Source of the DNA: Marchantia polymorpha subsp. ruderalis
Taxonomy: Eukaryota > Streptophyta > Marchantiopsida > Marchantiales > Marchantiaceae
Direction of reading: 5' to 3'
Length of the DNA: 64,000 bases
NCBI GenBank assembly: GCA_037833965.1
Contig: AP031356.1
Location: 15,026,501 to 15,090,500 of the forward strand
Made by a program: the position numbers and the translations under genes. Positions 10,301 to 21,700 of this stretch are shown here, one piece after another. Numbering within the stretch: position 1 is the first letter of the stretch; each line of letters starts with the position of its first letter. The notes beneath the pieces are model-generated. The model had not been told where the DNA came from. It worked only from the letters and a program-made list of their open reading frames with translations, and ran no database searches.

Positions 10301-13300
10301 AGAAAAAATAGATTAGATGTAGGATCAGGAAGCTTGGGCCCTAGTTTTTACAGCAGAAGCGATGATGGAGAGTTTGCTCAGTGGTTGAGAGATTATCCTG
10401 AGTCAGGTTGTGACGCCATGATGATTTCTCATCACAAAATTTTTGAGAAGGAGGTGATCAGTTCACAGCGAGAAGAGTATCTGTTGCTAGAACCATGTGA
10501 GGTTCTTATGGAGGAAGAGTGGATACATGGAGGTCTCACTCCATGGTTGGACGAGTTGGATATTACTGAGGTGGATTCGGTGCATGTTGATGGAACTCAA
10601 GAGGAGGAGACTACTGTGAAAAATGCGAAGTTGGAGGAACCCTTGCATTTCAGGACTACATCAACCGGAATTGTGGTGGGCCAAGACGTCAGGGATTATC
10701 CTCAGGTCCCTCCAGATTGGTATCAAAGCTCGGAGGAACAAACTCATGTGGCAGAAGAAGACTGGAAATATGTGGAGGTGTCCATCAGAGGAGGAGAACT
10801 GAAGCAAATGAAGATGGGTTCCAAGCTAGGAGAGGATGAGATACAGAAGTATGGTGAGTTGGTGGACGAATTCAGTGATACCTTTGCTTGGTCGTATGAT
10901 GAGTTGAAGGGAGTACCTCGTGAAATGGTGGAGCATCGGATTTCGCTGGTCCCTGGAGCTAAGCCTATTAGACAGAAGGAGAGAAGGATGAACCCACAGT
11001 TACAGTTGTTAGTTCGAGCAGAATTGGAGAGATTACTCAAAGCTGGATTCATCAAGCCTGTAGAGATCACGGATTGGGTTTCTCCTATGGTTTTGGTCAA
11101 GAAGAAGAATGGGAAACTTAGAGTGTGTGTGGATTATAGGAAGCTGAATGCCTGTACTGAGAAGGATCACTTTCCTTTACCTTTTATCACGCTGCTTTTG
11201 GAGGAAGTTGGGGGTCATGCGAGGTACACATTCATGGATGGATATGCTGGCTACAATCAGATTTCCATAGCTGTACAGGATGTTCATAAGACAGCCTTCA
11301 CAACTCCGTGGGGAACTTTTGTATGGGTTGTTATGCCTTTCGGATTGTGCAATGCACCTGCCACATTCCAAAGGTTAGTGATGTATATTTTCACAGATCT
11401 GTTATACAAGTCTATGACAGTTTTTGTGGACGATTTTAGCACTCAGTCAAGTGCTGGTGAGCATCTGCAGTGTGTTAGAGAAGCTCTCATTAGATGTAGA
11501 AGAATGCAGCTAGCTCTGAATCCTGAGAAGACATTCCTAGGTGTTCAGAGAGGAGTTCTTTTGGGTTATGTCGTGAGTGAGAAGGGAAGAGAACCGGATC
11601 CTGATAAGATTGCAGTCATTGAAGGATTGGCAACTCCCACGAATGCTAAGGGTGTAGCCAAGTTATTGGGACATGTAGGGTGGTATAGAGAGTTGATTCC
11701 TGACTTTGCCAAGATTGTAGTGCTTATTACTCAACTATTGAGGAAGGAGAACAGGTTTGAGTGGACAGATGCTTGTCAAGAAGCTTTTGAAGAGTTGAAG
11801 TCCAGGTTGAGTACTTATCCGGTGTTGAGGCCTCCTGACTGGAGCATGCCTTTTCACGTTTTCTGTGATGCAAGTAGTGTAGCAGTGGGTAGTGCGCTGT
11901 GTCAGTCCACGGGGGAGAAGGGAAAGGACCTGCCAATCGCTTATGCCAGTAGGCAGTTGAATCCAGCAGAGAGGAACTATTCTACTACCGAGAGGGAGTG
12001 CTTGGCCATGGTTTTTTCAGTCAAGAAGTTTAGACATTATCTGATCTGCAATCCAGTGGTATTCTTCGTTGATCATATGGCAATCAAATATCTGGTGAAC
12101 AAGGCGGAGCTTAGTGGAAGATTGGCCAGGTGGGTTTTATTGCTGGAGGAATTTGACTACACGGTGGAGTATAAACCTGGTCACATGCACTTGCAGGCCG
12201 ACCATCTATCCAGGTTGTCGGAGGATGTAGGGACCAGTCCATTAGATGATAGATTGATAGATGATAGTCTTTTTGTAGTAACAGCTCAGCCAGAATGGTA
12301 CGCTGGAATAGTAGAGTTTTTGACAACTCAGCAGTTGTCAGGTGATTGGACTAAGGAGGAAAGGAGGAAGGTGAGAGTCAACAGTAGACATTTTGCAGTG
12401 ATTGGCCACAGATTATTTAGAAGGGGAGCTGATGGTGTTCTGAGAAGATGTGTGTCAGAAGTGGAGGTTCCCGCAATTTTAGAGGCTTGCCACGACAGTG
12501 CTTGTGGGGGACATTTCTCGGGCCAACTTACAGGTCAGAAAATACTTAGAGCGGGATACTTCTGGCCTAGGTTGTTTAGGGACTCTCATGAATATGTGAA
12601 GCGCTGTGATGCCTGTCAGAGGTATGCTAGGAATGACCTTCGAATGGAGATGCCTCTACACGTTTCATTGCCACTTGTACCTTTTGAAAAATGGGGAATT
12701 GATTATATCGGTGAGATTCATCCTCATTCGTCAAAAGGCATGGCTTACATCATAGTTGCGACAGAATACTTGACAAAGTGGGCGGAAGCGAAGGCAGTGA
12801 AGACAAATACGGCTGCTCATGCTGCCACATTCATGTACGAAAACATCATTTCAAGGTTTGGATGTCCCAAGATTCTGGTTAGCGATAGGGGCAGCACTTC
12901 TTGAATGAGATGTTTCAAGAATTAACAGATAGGTTTGAGATAGATCACAGAAAAACTACTCCATATCATCCACAAACCAATGGTCAGACAGAGCGTGTCA
13001 ATGGAACTCTGGTGAGTATTCTTCGCAAAACGGTGGTTGACTCAAAAAGGGATTGGGACACCAAGCTGACAGCAGCATTGTGGGCTTATCGGACAACTTT
13101 CAAGGTGACAACCCAGGCAACGCCGTTTTCGTTAGTGTATGGATTGGAGGCCACTCTCCCCATCGAATTCGAGGTGGAATCACTCCGAGTTGCAGTGCAG
13201 TCACGGCTTACAAACAGTCAGTCATTAAGGAATAGGCTGACGACATTAGAAGAGCTTGATGAGAGGAGGAGAATGAGTGCTCAACATATTGAGGCCATTC

Positions 13301-13599
13301 AACGGAGGAGAAAAATCACCTTTGACAAGAAGCATAAGAAAAGGACGCTGAGGCCAGGTATGATGGTGATGCTCCAGGATGGTAGGAAGCTTGACTTCCC
13401 AGGAAAGTTTGATGCAGTATGGTTAGGGCCTTATCTGATTCGTGGGGTATTTCCAAACAACTCAGTGCAGTTGGAAACGTTGAATGGAGAAGTTTTCCCC
13501 ACACGCACTGCGGGAAGTAGATGCAAGCAGTTCCGGATTTGAAGCTGTCTAGCCTGCAGAGATAGGATTCTGGAATCTTCCCCTGATGGTCGCCAATGA
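7388..13599 (+). mobile_element. Family B internal region: gag, protease, RT, RNase H, integrase
   Basis: The primer-binding site TGGTGCGTCTGCCGGGAG starts at 7393, five bases after the LTR. Coding spans about 7412-13542. Recognisable parts in order are: a retrotransposon gag domain (WYRDHSEGHFGG near 7900), zinc knuckles CVQCGQSGHTKQFC (about 8592) and CSNCGG (about 8848), an aspartic protease with DGGSG (about 9859), reverse transcriptase with WVSPMVLVKKK (about 11077) and FVDD (about 11426), RNase H (FCDAS, about 11860), and integrase with an HHCC region (about 12490-12625), WGIDYIG (about 12700) and the DDE core. There is no chromodomain. Order and motifs fit a non-chromovirus Ty3/Gypsy, probably Tat-like. 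The coding region has about one break. Confidence 0.92.
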
Positions 13600-13860
13600 T
13601 GTGAGCACAAAACTGTGCTCACATGTCTTTTTAACCTTGTGAGAGTTAAAGTTTTAGATTTAAGCTCTTGCAAAATTATGCTCGGAGTTTTCTGGAAGTT
13701 TTGTAAGATTAGGAGTTGGTGTAATAGCTAGTAGGCAAAGGTTCCGGAACGGGGCTTTCAGGGCAGGGTCTCCGGCGAAGAGCCTTCGGTGAAGTTCCTT
13801 AAGGGAAAGGCCTTCGACGAAACAGTGAAACCCTCATAACGTTTTCAATGTGTGACTCCT
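13600..13860 (+). mobile_element. Family B 3' LTR, left segment
   Basis: The first 261 bp of the 3' LTR of B, matching 5391-5651. It ends with CTCCT, the target site of the family A array. The remainder follows the array. Confidence 0.93.
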
Positions 13861-14237
13861 TGTGGTAACACACTTTTTGTTTTTTTTTGCTTTTTTTGCA
13901 GAATTTAAACAATTTCAGAAAACTAGTACCAAAGCAGTGTTTGTAGCTAGAGAAGGGTACGCTAAATAGAGTGGATTGATGAGATCGTCACGAGGGCACA
14001 AAGAATCACGTAGTCGGATGTACCAACGCCAACGTCTTCGGCGCCTTCGGCAAAAGCTCCTTTTTGAGGTATCTCTACTCACGCGCCTCTAGCGTATAAG
14101 GAAGCTACGCTTCCGGCGCAGACACCTCAGGAGGAGGTTGTGCTAAAGACGTCAGGGGAAGGGCCCGGACCTCTAAAGGCATCCGACCATGAGTGCGCCT
14201 TCGGCGAAGCGCCGCTAGCGCGGAAAGGGAAAACCTT

Positions 14238-14356
14238 CATAACAATCGGGATACACGGTAGATCCAGTTGGTTGAAGTTGCATTAGAAAGAGCTCGGGAC
14301 GCTCGTTCTAACGAGTCCAAGAGCGCCGGAGATGGATCAGGAATGGAGAAGTTATG
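14238..14356 (+). repeat. 119-bp nested dyad module, copy A (LTR 1)
   Basis: Starts CATAAC and ends AGTTATG. The inner arms read TTAGAA and TTCTAA, with both sides changed relative to TTGGAA/TTCCAA of family B. Confidence 0.8.
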
Positions 14357-15226
14357 AGCGTCGGAAAACTCGTAGCCGGACATGAGCCGTTCGCGCTAGG
14401 GTTCACAGCCGGAAAGGATTCCCGTACGCCCTCGGCGATGCGCCTTCGGCGGAATCACGCGCTCACAGGAGGAAACCAACTCAGAGTCGGAAGCGCCCTT
14501 GGCGGCTGTTCATGGAAGGAAAGCGCCGGTCGGATGTACGCCTCCGACGTGGCGCTGACGGCCGGATGCGCTGGCATGAGTTGCGCTGACGGATATGCGC
14601 TGGCAGCAACGGACGAGGCATAAAGGACAAAATAGGCGGTACGACTGCGCGCCGGCGTAATTCGCTCCGGCTGGATGTGCGCCTCCAGCAAGGCGCCGAC
14701 GGATAATGAACACACCAGCGGCGACACGCCTCCGGAGAAGGGCGGGTTAGGAAAAGACAACAGGGCCGACGTATACCCTGCAGCGGACTCGAGTCCGGAA
14801 GGTGGCGGCGGCGGGAGAATTCAACGTTTAAGCATGCGAATGCGCGCAAGGCGGAGACGTGAATTCGCGCATGCAAAGGGCGAACCGTTAAGCCGTATAG
14901 CCGGCTGCGTACGTTGCAACCAGTAAGAACGTTGGACGTTCTTGAAATCGGAGAAGAAAAGACTGCGCTCCAGTCTCATTCTCTCATTCTTGACTTTGCG
15001 ATTTCCAGTTCCAAGATTACGCGCAAGGGCGGAGCGACCTGCAGTGAGAGTAGAGAGTGCGGAGACGAGTTGCGCAAGGATCTTGGCGGACCTTGAAAGA
15101 ATTGGAGTAGCGATCTTGAACGAGCGCAGAGAGAGTGAGCAGTCAGTGCTTGAGTGGCCGACGCGCAGTGGCGATTGTGAGAGAGCGAGCGAAAGGGAGA
15201 ACGTTTGTGTGTGTGCAGGCAACGCA

Positions 15227-17782
15227 ATGTCGAAGGTTCCCCAGCTGCGAGTGTCTCCACTCAGGGTGCCGCAGATCGGTCTACGCGCATTTCAAGATGT
15301 GCTGTTGAGGTTGAAGCTCGATTTTCTCCTATGGGGGTGGAATTGGACGTGTCCGGAGATGGTGCGCGAGTATCTGCAAGAGAGACACAAGCCTTCTCGC
15401 GGATTTCGCCCACACCCAGAGAGATGGGAAATTTACAATTGGGCGCAGGTGTTGGGCAGGTGTGCCGGCGAGGAAGGGGATCTCCTCTTCGAGGCCGACA
15501 GCGTGAAAGTGTCCCAGGAGGAAGAAGTCTCTTACAATGAGCTCTTCAAGGTGGCTAGACATCCCAAGAACGGTTTCCGGACTCGGGATTACAAGGATCG
15601 ATTGCGGAGAAATGTCGCGACAGCATTGCTGCAGATATTGCAGCCGACCAAGACCGCTTACATGCATGGTTGGCAGGTAGAGTTCGTGGAGCTAGTGTTG
15701 TCAGGAGCTCCGGTGCATTGGGCACGACTTCTGTGGAAGGTGACGCGCCAACATGCGCAAGAAGAGAGGGGAGGAACGCTCAATCATCTATCGCCTTACT
15801 TAATCGTGTTTTACCGGGCGATGGGATGTTTGACGAATGCTGAGAAAACTCGGTTTCCGCAGCTGAGCCGGTCTTATCCAGGTAGATATTCGAGGGAGGC
15901 CGAAGTAGACACGGATCCGGACGAGGAACCTGCCAGTACGCCTCCGGCTCCGGCTCCAGCCAGAGCAGCAGAAGAACGTCGAAGTGAGCGCATTCCGCGC
16001 AAGCGGAAGTGGGATGAGAGACCTGAGGACAGGCAGCCGGAAGTACCAGCTGCGCCGACTCGTGGTCGGCCCACCCCCGAGCCTCATAGTCGACCAAAAC
16101 AGAGGGCACGCAGAATGCCAACTGTTACTGAGGAGACCAGGCGAACTCCGACCCGGCGGAATCTCACACAGGAAGAGATAATTGCTCAGGTCCTAGGGAA
16201 GACGGCAGAAACCTCTGCACAGAAGGCACCACGGCCTTCGGGAGGAGATGGACGGACTGACGACCGGCCGACTGCGAGTCGGATGACTGAAGGTCGACAA
16301 GCGGAAGGAAGGCCAACTGAACGGCGCGTTGAACCGGACAGCAGGCCGGAAGCGGAAGAGAGTTTGGCTGACGAGCCAACAATCCTCAGAGGGTCGTCTT
16401 CGGCGGAAGGCACTTCTGGAAGAACGCCCCCAACAAGCAGGCCAAGTGGAGTCAAGACGCGCAGGGTGTATCCGACTCCCAGTCGGACAACTGCTGGTCG
16501 GCCGACTGCGAGTCGGACAACAGAGAGTCAGCCGGATTCGCCGACTGCGAGACGGATGGGGCCAACGACCAGTGTGCGGACGCCTTCGGCGGACGCACCT
16601 TCAGCAAGGATACCTTCCGCGCAGATTGCGCCGGAAGGACAGGCAGCAGAAGCGGGCGGTGCAAGAGTGACAAAAGTCACTGCGGCGTCGACCCCTTCAC
16701 AAACCGAAGATCGAGCCGGAACAGGGGCTCAAGCAGTGGGATCTCCCACTGCCCTGGATATTTTAGCAGGCAGTGGAGCAGCAGTCGCAGCAGAAGCTGC
16801 TGCGCGCCACAGTTCCAGGGAGTCGCCAAGGGATTCGGTGGCGACTGAGATCCTCGCGACTGAGGATGAGACGAGCTCGGAAGAGCAAGAAGAAGATTCG
16901 GTGCAGAAAACGCCAACAGGGGTGCTGTGCGAACAGATAGTTCCACTCCTGCGATATCTGGATCGCAAGACATCCAAATACGCAAGTGCCTTAAAACCGC
17001 AGTCTTATGTGGAGACAATCAGGCGAAGGACGAGGAGCAAGGTGGCAAGGTGGGCCTCTAGATGCGGAGTATATGTGGATAGGAACACCGCCCTCCGACA
17101 ACACCTGGCGGTCACCCAGAAGCTGTACCAAGCCTTGCAGCAGCAGAAGGAGGATGCGGCGACGAAGAGTCAGGCGGAGGCCGAACTAATACGGGCAAAG
17201 ATCGAGTCGGAACTGCAGGAGGAGCGGAGACAGAACGAAGTCCTAGCAGCCGAGCTTGCGCGCCAGACGCGCGCCTTAGAGGAAAGTCAACGAGCCCGCA
17301 AGGAGGATGAGGAGTTGTTGTGCAGCTTGCAAACCGAGTGCTCGGATTTGAGGGCACAACGTGCGGATTTAGAAATGCAGCTGGCAGAGGTGGAGAGCAG
17401 CTGCAGGGCACGAGGAGAGTTGGCGGCACGGGTGACTCGTTGTCTAAACGGATACACCCATTGGGAGGTGGCAGCTCAAGAGAGGGTTACACTCCGGGAG
17501 TTCGAGCTTCGGGCGGCGGCATTGACGGAAGGTGACAGTCGGAGTCGGCGGCGAGTGGCAAGAAAATTAGAAACTTTCTTGTCGGGTGCGCGCGACACTA
17601 TGGCGCACTTGCAGTCGGAAGTCACTGCAGCGCTCCGACGCCTGGGGTTACGCAGCCGGTCGGAAGACTGGCAAGGTAGAGATAGTACGCGGAGCAGTCC
17701 GGCGCGCAGGAGGCGCAGCACCGGATCTGCTGAGTGCAGTAGAGTAGTTTGGTTTCGCGCAGATGCTGCGAGTGGTAGATAG
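15227..17782 (+). CDS. LTR-encoded protein of family A (851 aa)
   Basis: An open frame inside U3 of LTR 1. The start chosen is the ATG in GGCAACGCAATG, where homology to the family C proteins begins; the frame stays open upstream to an ATG at 14942, but that extension is not conserved. Residues about 5-235 form the conserved N-terminal domain (LDFLLWGWN, MVRE, GFRTRDYKDR, GGTLNHLSP). Residues about 240-560 are Pro/Thr/Arg/Ser-rich and low complexity. Residues about 570-830 hold LCEQIVPLLRYLDRK and a long coiled coil. The tail is Arg/Ser-rich. In a transcript started at the 5' LTR TATA box this frame would lie at the far 3' end, after pol. The function is unknown; a scaffold, silencing antagonist or DNA-binding accessory protein are only guesses. 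Confidence 0.75.
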   Translation: MSKVPQLRVSPLRVPQIGLRAFQDVLLRLKLDFLLWGWNWTCPEMVREYLQERHKPSRGFRPHPERWEIYNWAQVLGRCAGEEGDLLFEADSVKVSQEEEVSYNELFKVARHPKNGFRTRDYKDRLRRNVATALLQILQPTKTAYMHGWQVEFVELVLSGAPVHWARLLWKVTRQHAQEERGGTLNHLSPYLIVFYRAMGCLTNAEKTRFPQLSRSYPGRYSREAEVDTDPDEEPASTPPAPAPARAAEERRSERIPRKRKWDERPEDRQPEVPAAPTRGRPTPEPHSRPKQRARRMPTVTEETRRTPTRRNLTQEEIIAQVLGKTAETSAQKAPRPSGGDGRTDDRPTASRMTEGRQAEGRPTERRVEPDSRPEAEESLADEPTILRGSSSAEGTSGRTPPTSRPSGVKTRRVYPTPSRTTAGRPTASRTTESQPDSPTARRMGPTTSVRTPSADAPSARIPSAQIAPEGQAAEAGGARVTKVTAASTPSQTEDRAGTGAQAVGSPTALDILAGSGAAVAAEAAARHSSRESPRDSVATEILATEDETSSEEQEEDSVQKTPTGVLCEQIVPLLRYLDRKTSKYASALKPQSYVETIRRRTRSKVARWASRCGVYVDRNTALRQHLAVTQKLYQALQQQKEDAATKSQAEAELIRAKIESELQEERRQNEVLAAELARQTRALEESQRARKEDEELLCSLQTECSDLRAQRADLEMQLAEVESSCRARGELAARVTRCLNGYTHWEVAAQERVTLREFELRAAALTEGDSRSRRRVARKLETFLSGARDTMAHLQSEVTAALRRLGLRSRSEDWQGRDSTRSSPARRRRSTGSAECSRVVWFRADAASGR

Positions 17783-17815
17783 GATAGCGTAGTGCTAGTT
17801 AGGATCTTTTGAGAG

Positions 17816-17844
17816 TATAAAGTAGATCAAGGCGTTTTGCCTTG
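17816..17844 (+). promoter_or_regulatory. LTR core promoter: TATA box plus hairpin (A, LTR 1)
   Basis: TATAAAG at 17816-17822, then the inverted repeat CAAGGC-GTTTT-GCCTTG at 17828-17844. Identical in LTR 3 (near 28954) and, inverted, in the two right-hand LTRs (near 45085-45112 and 58099-58126). Confidence 0.6.
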
Positions 17845-18742
17845 GGACTCTTCCAGTTTCGGAAGTGCAGATCAGGAACTCACTTTCTTGGCGTGTTTGT
17901 GCATTTTGGTCCTGGCACCACGTAGAGAAGCTGCAGCATAGCGAAGTTACCGTATGTTGTAGTTGAAGGCCTTCGGCTGAATGTTCAGAGCTCGCACCCG
18001 GTTAGAGACTTGAGTAGTGCGGATCTGCACCTGCGGGTGATTTCTGATGCTCAGAGCCGGCTGCGAGTTAGAGACTTGAACAGTTCCCCCTTACTCCTTC
18101 GAGTGACATATCCTGATTGTACTCCTACGGGAAGTTTCCCCTGAATGCCAATGTGAAGTTTCATTACTTCGTGTAAACCTTGGTTTGTAATTCAGGTTGT
18201 GTGTGTGTTACTGGATCGTGTTTTCAGTAAGTTCTCAGTCGGGTCTGCACTCCCTGCGTTTTGTGTGATAGTCGAGGGTGACGTCCACGGCGTACGTAGA
18301 GGCTTCGTTCCGAAGTGAGAAGTCCAGTCCGGGTACCCCCGCTAGTTCCTGGCGGAAGGGCAGTAAAAGCCGGAGTGGGAGGCACTTCCTGCAGAACCTC
18401 TGAGTGAACTTGCGAGACACTTTCCTCCTGAAATCCGAAGCGGAGGTCCTGACCGACCTCCGAGTTGTGCTTTTTGCCAGTTTCAGGTGTGTGTGTGTGT
18501 GTGTGTTGAGTGACCAAGCTGTACCGTGCATCCTCCGAGCATCCTCCGAGTTGAGTTCCTCCTCCGAGTCGAGCCTCCGAGTCGAGCACTACAGTATTTC
18601 TGGGAGTGACAGTCGCCTAGAATTCAAACTCTACCAAAAGTCTGTTAAATGTGACACTTTTACTCTGTGTGTTGCCTCTGTCCCTGTGGGTTCGATCTTT
18701 TTACCACCATACTGCAGTTTTAGCCTTTGGTGGGTTATTACA

Positions 18743-21700
18743 TAAGGAGCCGACAACTTCTTTTTGGCGCCGCTGCCGGGGACAGTGCGTCAACACCAGA
18801 AACCTTGAGCAGCAATGCTCGGTGAATGTCGACGAGCGATAGTGTGGGAAACCTGAGTGCGAGAACCACACGGAAACTCCGTCGAGATTCAGAAAAAGCC
18901 GTGGAAACAAAACGGCGAACTAAAAAGAAGACTCCCGGTGAGGAATCTGCAGAAAGATCGCCATCACCGACTACTGGAAGACAAAGGTGTTCCAGTTCAC
19001 CTACCGAGAGCATTGAGCTAACAGTTCTATTGGACATCCCTCCGACGGGAACTCTTCCTGAGTTTGGCCAACCTAGGATCAGTCCGTCGACAGGATCACC
19101 GATGGCAGAACATCAAGCCAATCTCCGCCAGGTGTTTTCCCAACCTACCACCAAACATTCGTATCCAAGATACACGGGAACGGGCGACGACGATGATGCA
19201 GATTCATACATAAAGCTCTTCGAGTCTGTCTCCATCGCCAATCGTGAGACCAGTGATGAAGACAGATTACGAATCTTTCCTAGCCTGCTACGCAGACGAG
19301 CGCGTAGCTGGTACAACCATGAGAGCACCGACCCCACTGGCATCCGGACCTGGGCTCAGCTCAAGGAAAAGTTTCTGAAGCGGTTCCGCGAACTCGGATA
19401 TGACAGTCGAGTTCTGACCCGGCTTCGAAATCTTCGACGCGAGCGGAAGGAGAATCTTCGAGACTACACTGAGAGATTCCAAGACCTCCTAGATCGAATT
19501 CCGAAGACAGGCCCGGGAGAACCGTATTCGGTACAACAGGCAGTGGATTGGTATGTGACAGGGCTCTCAAGAGAAATGGAGACCTTCTGTAGGAGAGGCA
19601 AGACTGACACAATCCAAGATGTGATAGCTTCCGCGGAGACCTTTGAGACGTCAACCCTTGACACTCGAAGACGCGACCGACGGTCGACGAAGAAGAAGTC
19701 GCAAGGCGGACGTCGGAAGAGAAGGAACTCGCCTTCCTCGACAGAAGAATCAAGCTCCTCCGAATCAAGTTCTTCCTCGGAAGAGGAAGAGGACTCGTCA
19801 TCTTCAGAAGAAGAAAGACGGAAGAAGAAACGCAGTGCGATCAAGAAGAAGGATCGAGGTAAGGGAATCCCAGTGAAGACTCAAGGGGACATCGCAGCCA
19901 AGGTAGACAACCTGGTGAAGAATTTTGCGGACCTGAAAGTTCATGTAGTGGGAGGCCAAGACCGACGTAAATCACCTGCGAGACAACGAGCGAATCTCTG
20001 GTGTACTACGTGCGGACAGGTGGGACATGCCAACACGGAGTGCATGTCCGCGAGGCCATCTTACCCAGTGAATGCGGTCGAATGGGCACCACAGTGGGAG
20101 AACCCAATGTATTATGCTGAGCCACCTATGTATTATGCTGAGCAGGTTGAGGACACCGCCTACTCGGTACAGACAGCTCCAGCTACAACTCCGAACCCAC
20201 CGGTGCATATACCGCGCTTTGTTCCGAGGGAAATGGCGGGTACACTCCCACCAAGACGCATGGCACCTCCAGGAAATCACACCGGAAATAATCGACCTCG
20301 AGCACAATTCGATGGTTGCTACAACTGCGGAAACATGGGGCATTACGCGCCAAGTTGTCCCCACCCGAGGAGGCCAATGGGGTATGCACCATTGTGCAGC
20401 AATTGCAAGAAGTCCGGACATACAGCAGCTGAATGTGACCAGCCCCAAATCCCTAGGCCAGCCGTGCGTTTCGTATCAACACCTGGCAAGGAAGAAGTGC
20501 AAGTCAACCAGGTAGAACTGAGTCTGGACCCAGCTGAAGGAGACGAAGTATGGCCAGAGGAAGAAGTAATGTGCGGTCGGGTAGAAACCCGAAGTTCGAA
20601 GAGGAAAGGAGAAGGCCACGAGGACACTCGCCGCCTCGAGCGTAGGGAAGAAAGGAGGAAGTCTAAAGAAGTTAGAGAAGGCCAAAGGAGAAGGCCGGGT
20701 ACACCTCCGGCTATGAGAAACACCCAGCCGGAGCAGAACTCAGAAAAGGCGGACAGGTATTCAGAAGAGTTCCGGACTCGAGATTACCTTCCGGACATCA
20801 AAGATGAGGTGAGTCACCTCATCAAGGAAGCACTGGGCGCCGGAATGACATCCGACGACCGGAAGGCGGTTAGGCCCCCTACACCCCTTCCGACCGCGAG
20901 TACAGGGAAACTTCCGGCCGTGACTTCCAGTACTCCCTACGACATAGTGAAAGACATGGGGAGCCAGAGGGCAAATATTTCCTTCCACCAGTTGTTGGAA
21001 GACAATAAGACGTACAGGAGGATGCTGATGCTTTCGTTGCGCCGACCACGCAAACCCCGAAAAGAGAAACTTCCGGCTGTGTACAGAGTGGAAGGAGGAG
21101 ACCTGGGACCACCAGAGATCGAAGTAGAGATCGGAGGCTGTGTCATTCAGAAGGTACCAGTGGACTCCGGCTCGGGCGTGAATATCATGACCGAGGAGAC
21201 AGCGAACTCCTTGGGGTTCCAGACCTTCGAGCCTACATCCCGAGTATTGCGACTGGCCGATCAAACACGCAGAATGCCACTAGGAATGTTGAGCAATGTG
21301 AGAACCAACATTGGAGGAGTGGACTTTCAACTGTCCTACATAATACTGCAACCTCTGATGAAGAAAGGTTATGATGTGCTGCTTGGCAGACCTTGGCTAT
21401 ACGATGCCAAAGCAAGGTGTGACTGGAGTAGGAAGAGATTACAGTTCCGTAGCCCTGCGGACCCTCCGACTGTCATTACCGTACCGTGGACCAAGGTACC
21501 CCATGAGGGCGAAACACCTTCCACCACCTCCGGTTACACAACCGGAGGGGAGACCAGCTCATCATGCACTTCAGAGACCGAAACGTCGGAAGACTTTGTG
21601 GGCTACGTCACTTGCTGCTCCATTGAGGAGGAGGGAGACGAGGTGTATCCGGATGAGGAATAGCAACTAGCAGCCGGACTGGGCAGAAGCGAGATCAGTC

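Larger units (their letters stand above)
13861..18742 (+). mobile_element. Family A LTR 1 (4882 bp) with U3-encoded reading frame
   Basis: Runs from TGTGGTAACACAC to GGGTTATTACA. U3 (about 13861-17845) holds one 119-bp module, GC-rich sequence rich in short hairpin words, and an 851-codon frame. TATAAAG at 17816 and the hairpin at 17828-17844 mark the LTR promoter. R-U5 is about 0.9 kb and includes a (GT)n tract. A 4.9-kb LTR is very long for a plant Ty3/Gypsy element. Confidence 0.92.
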
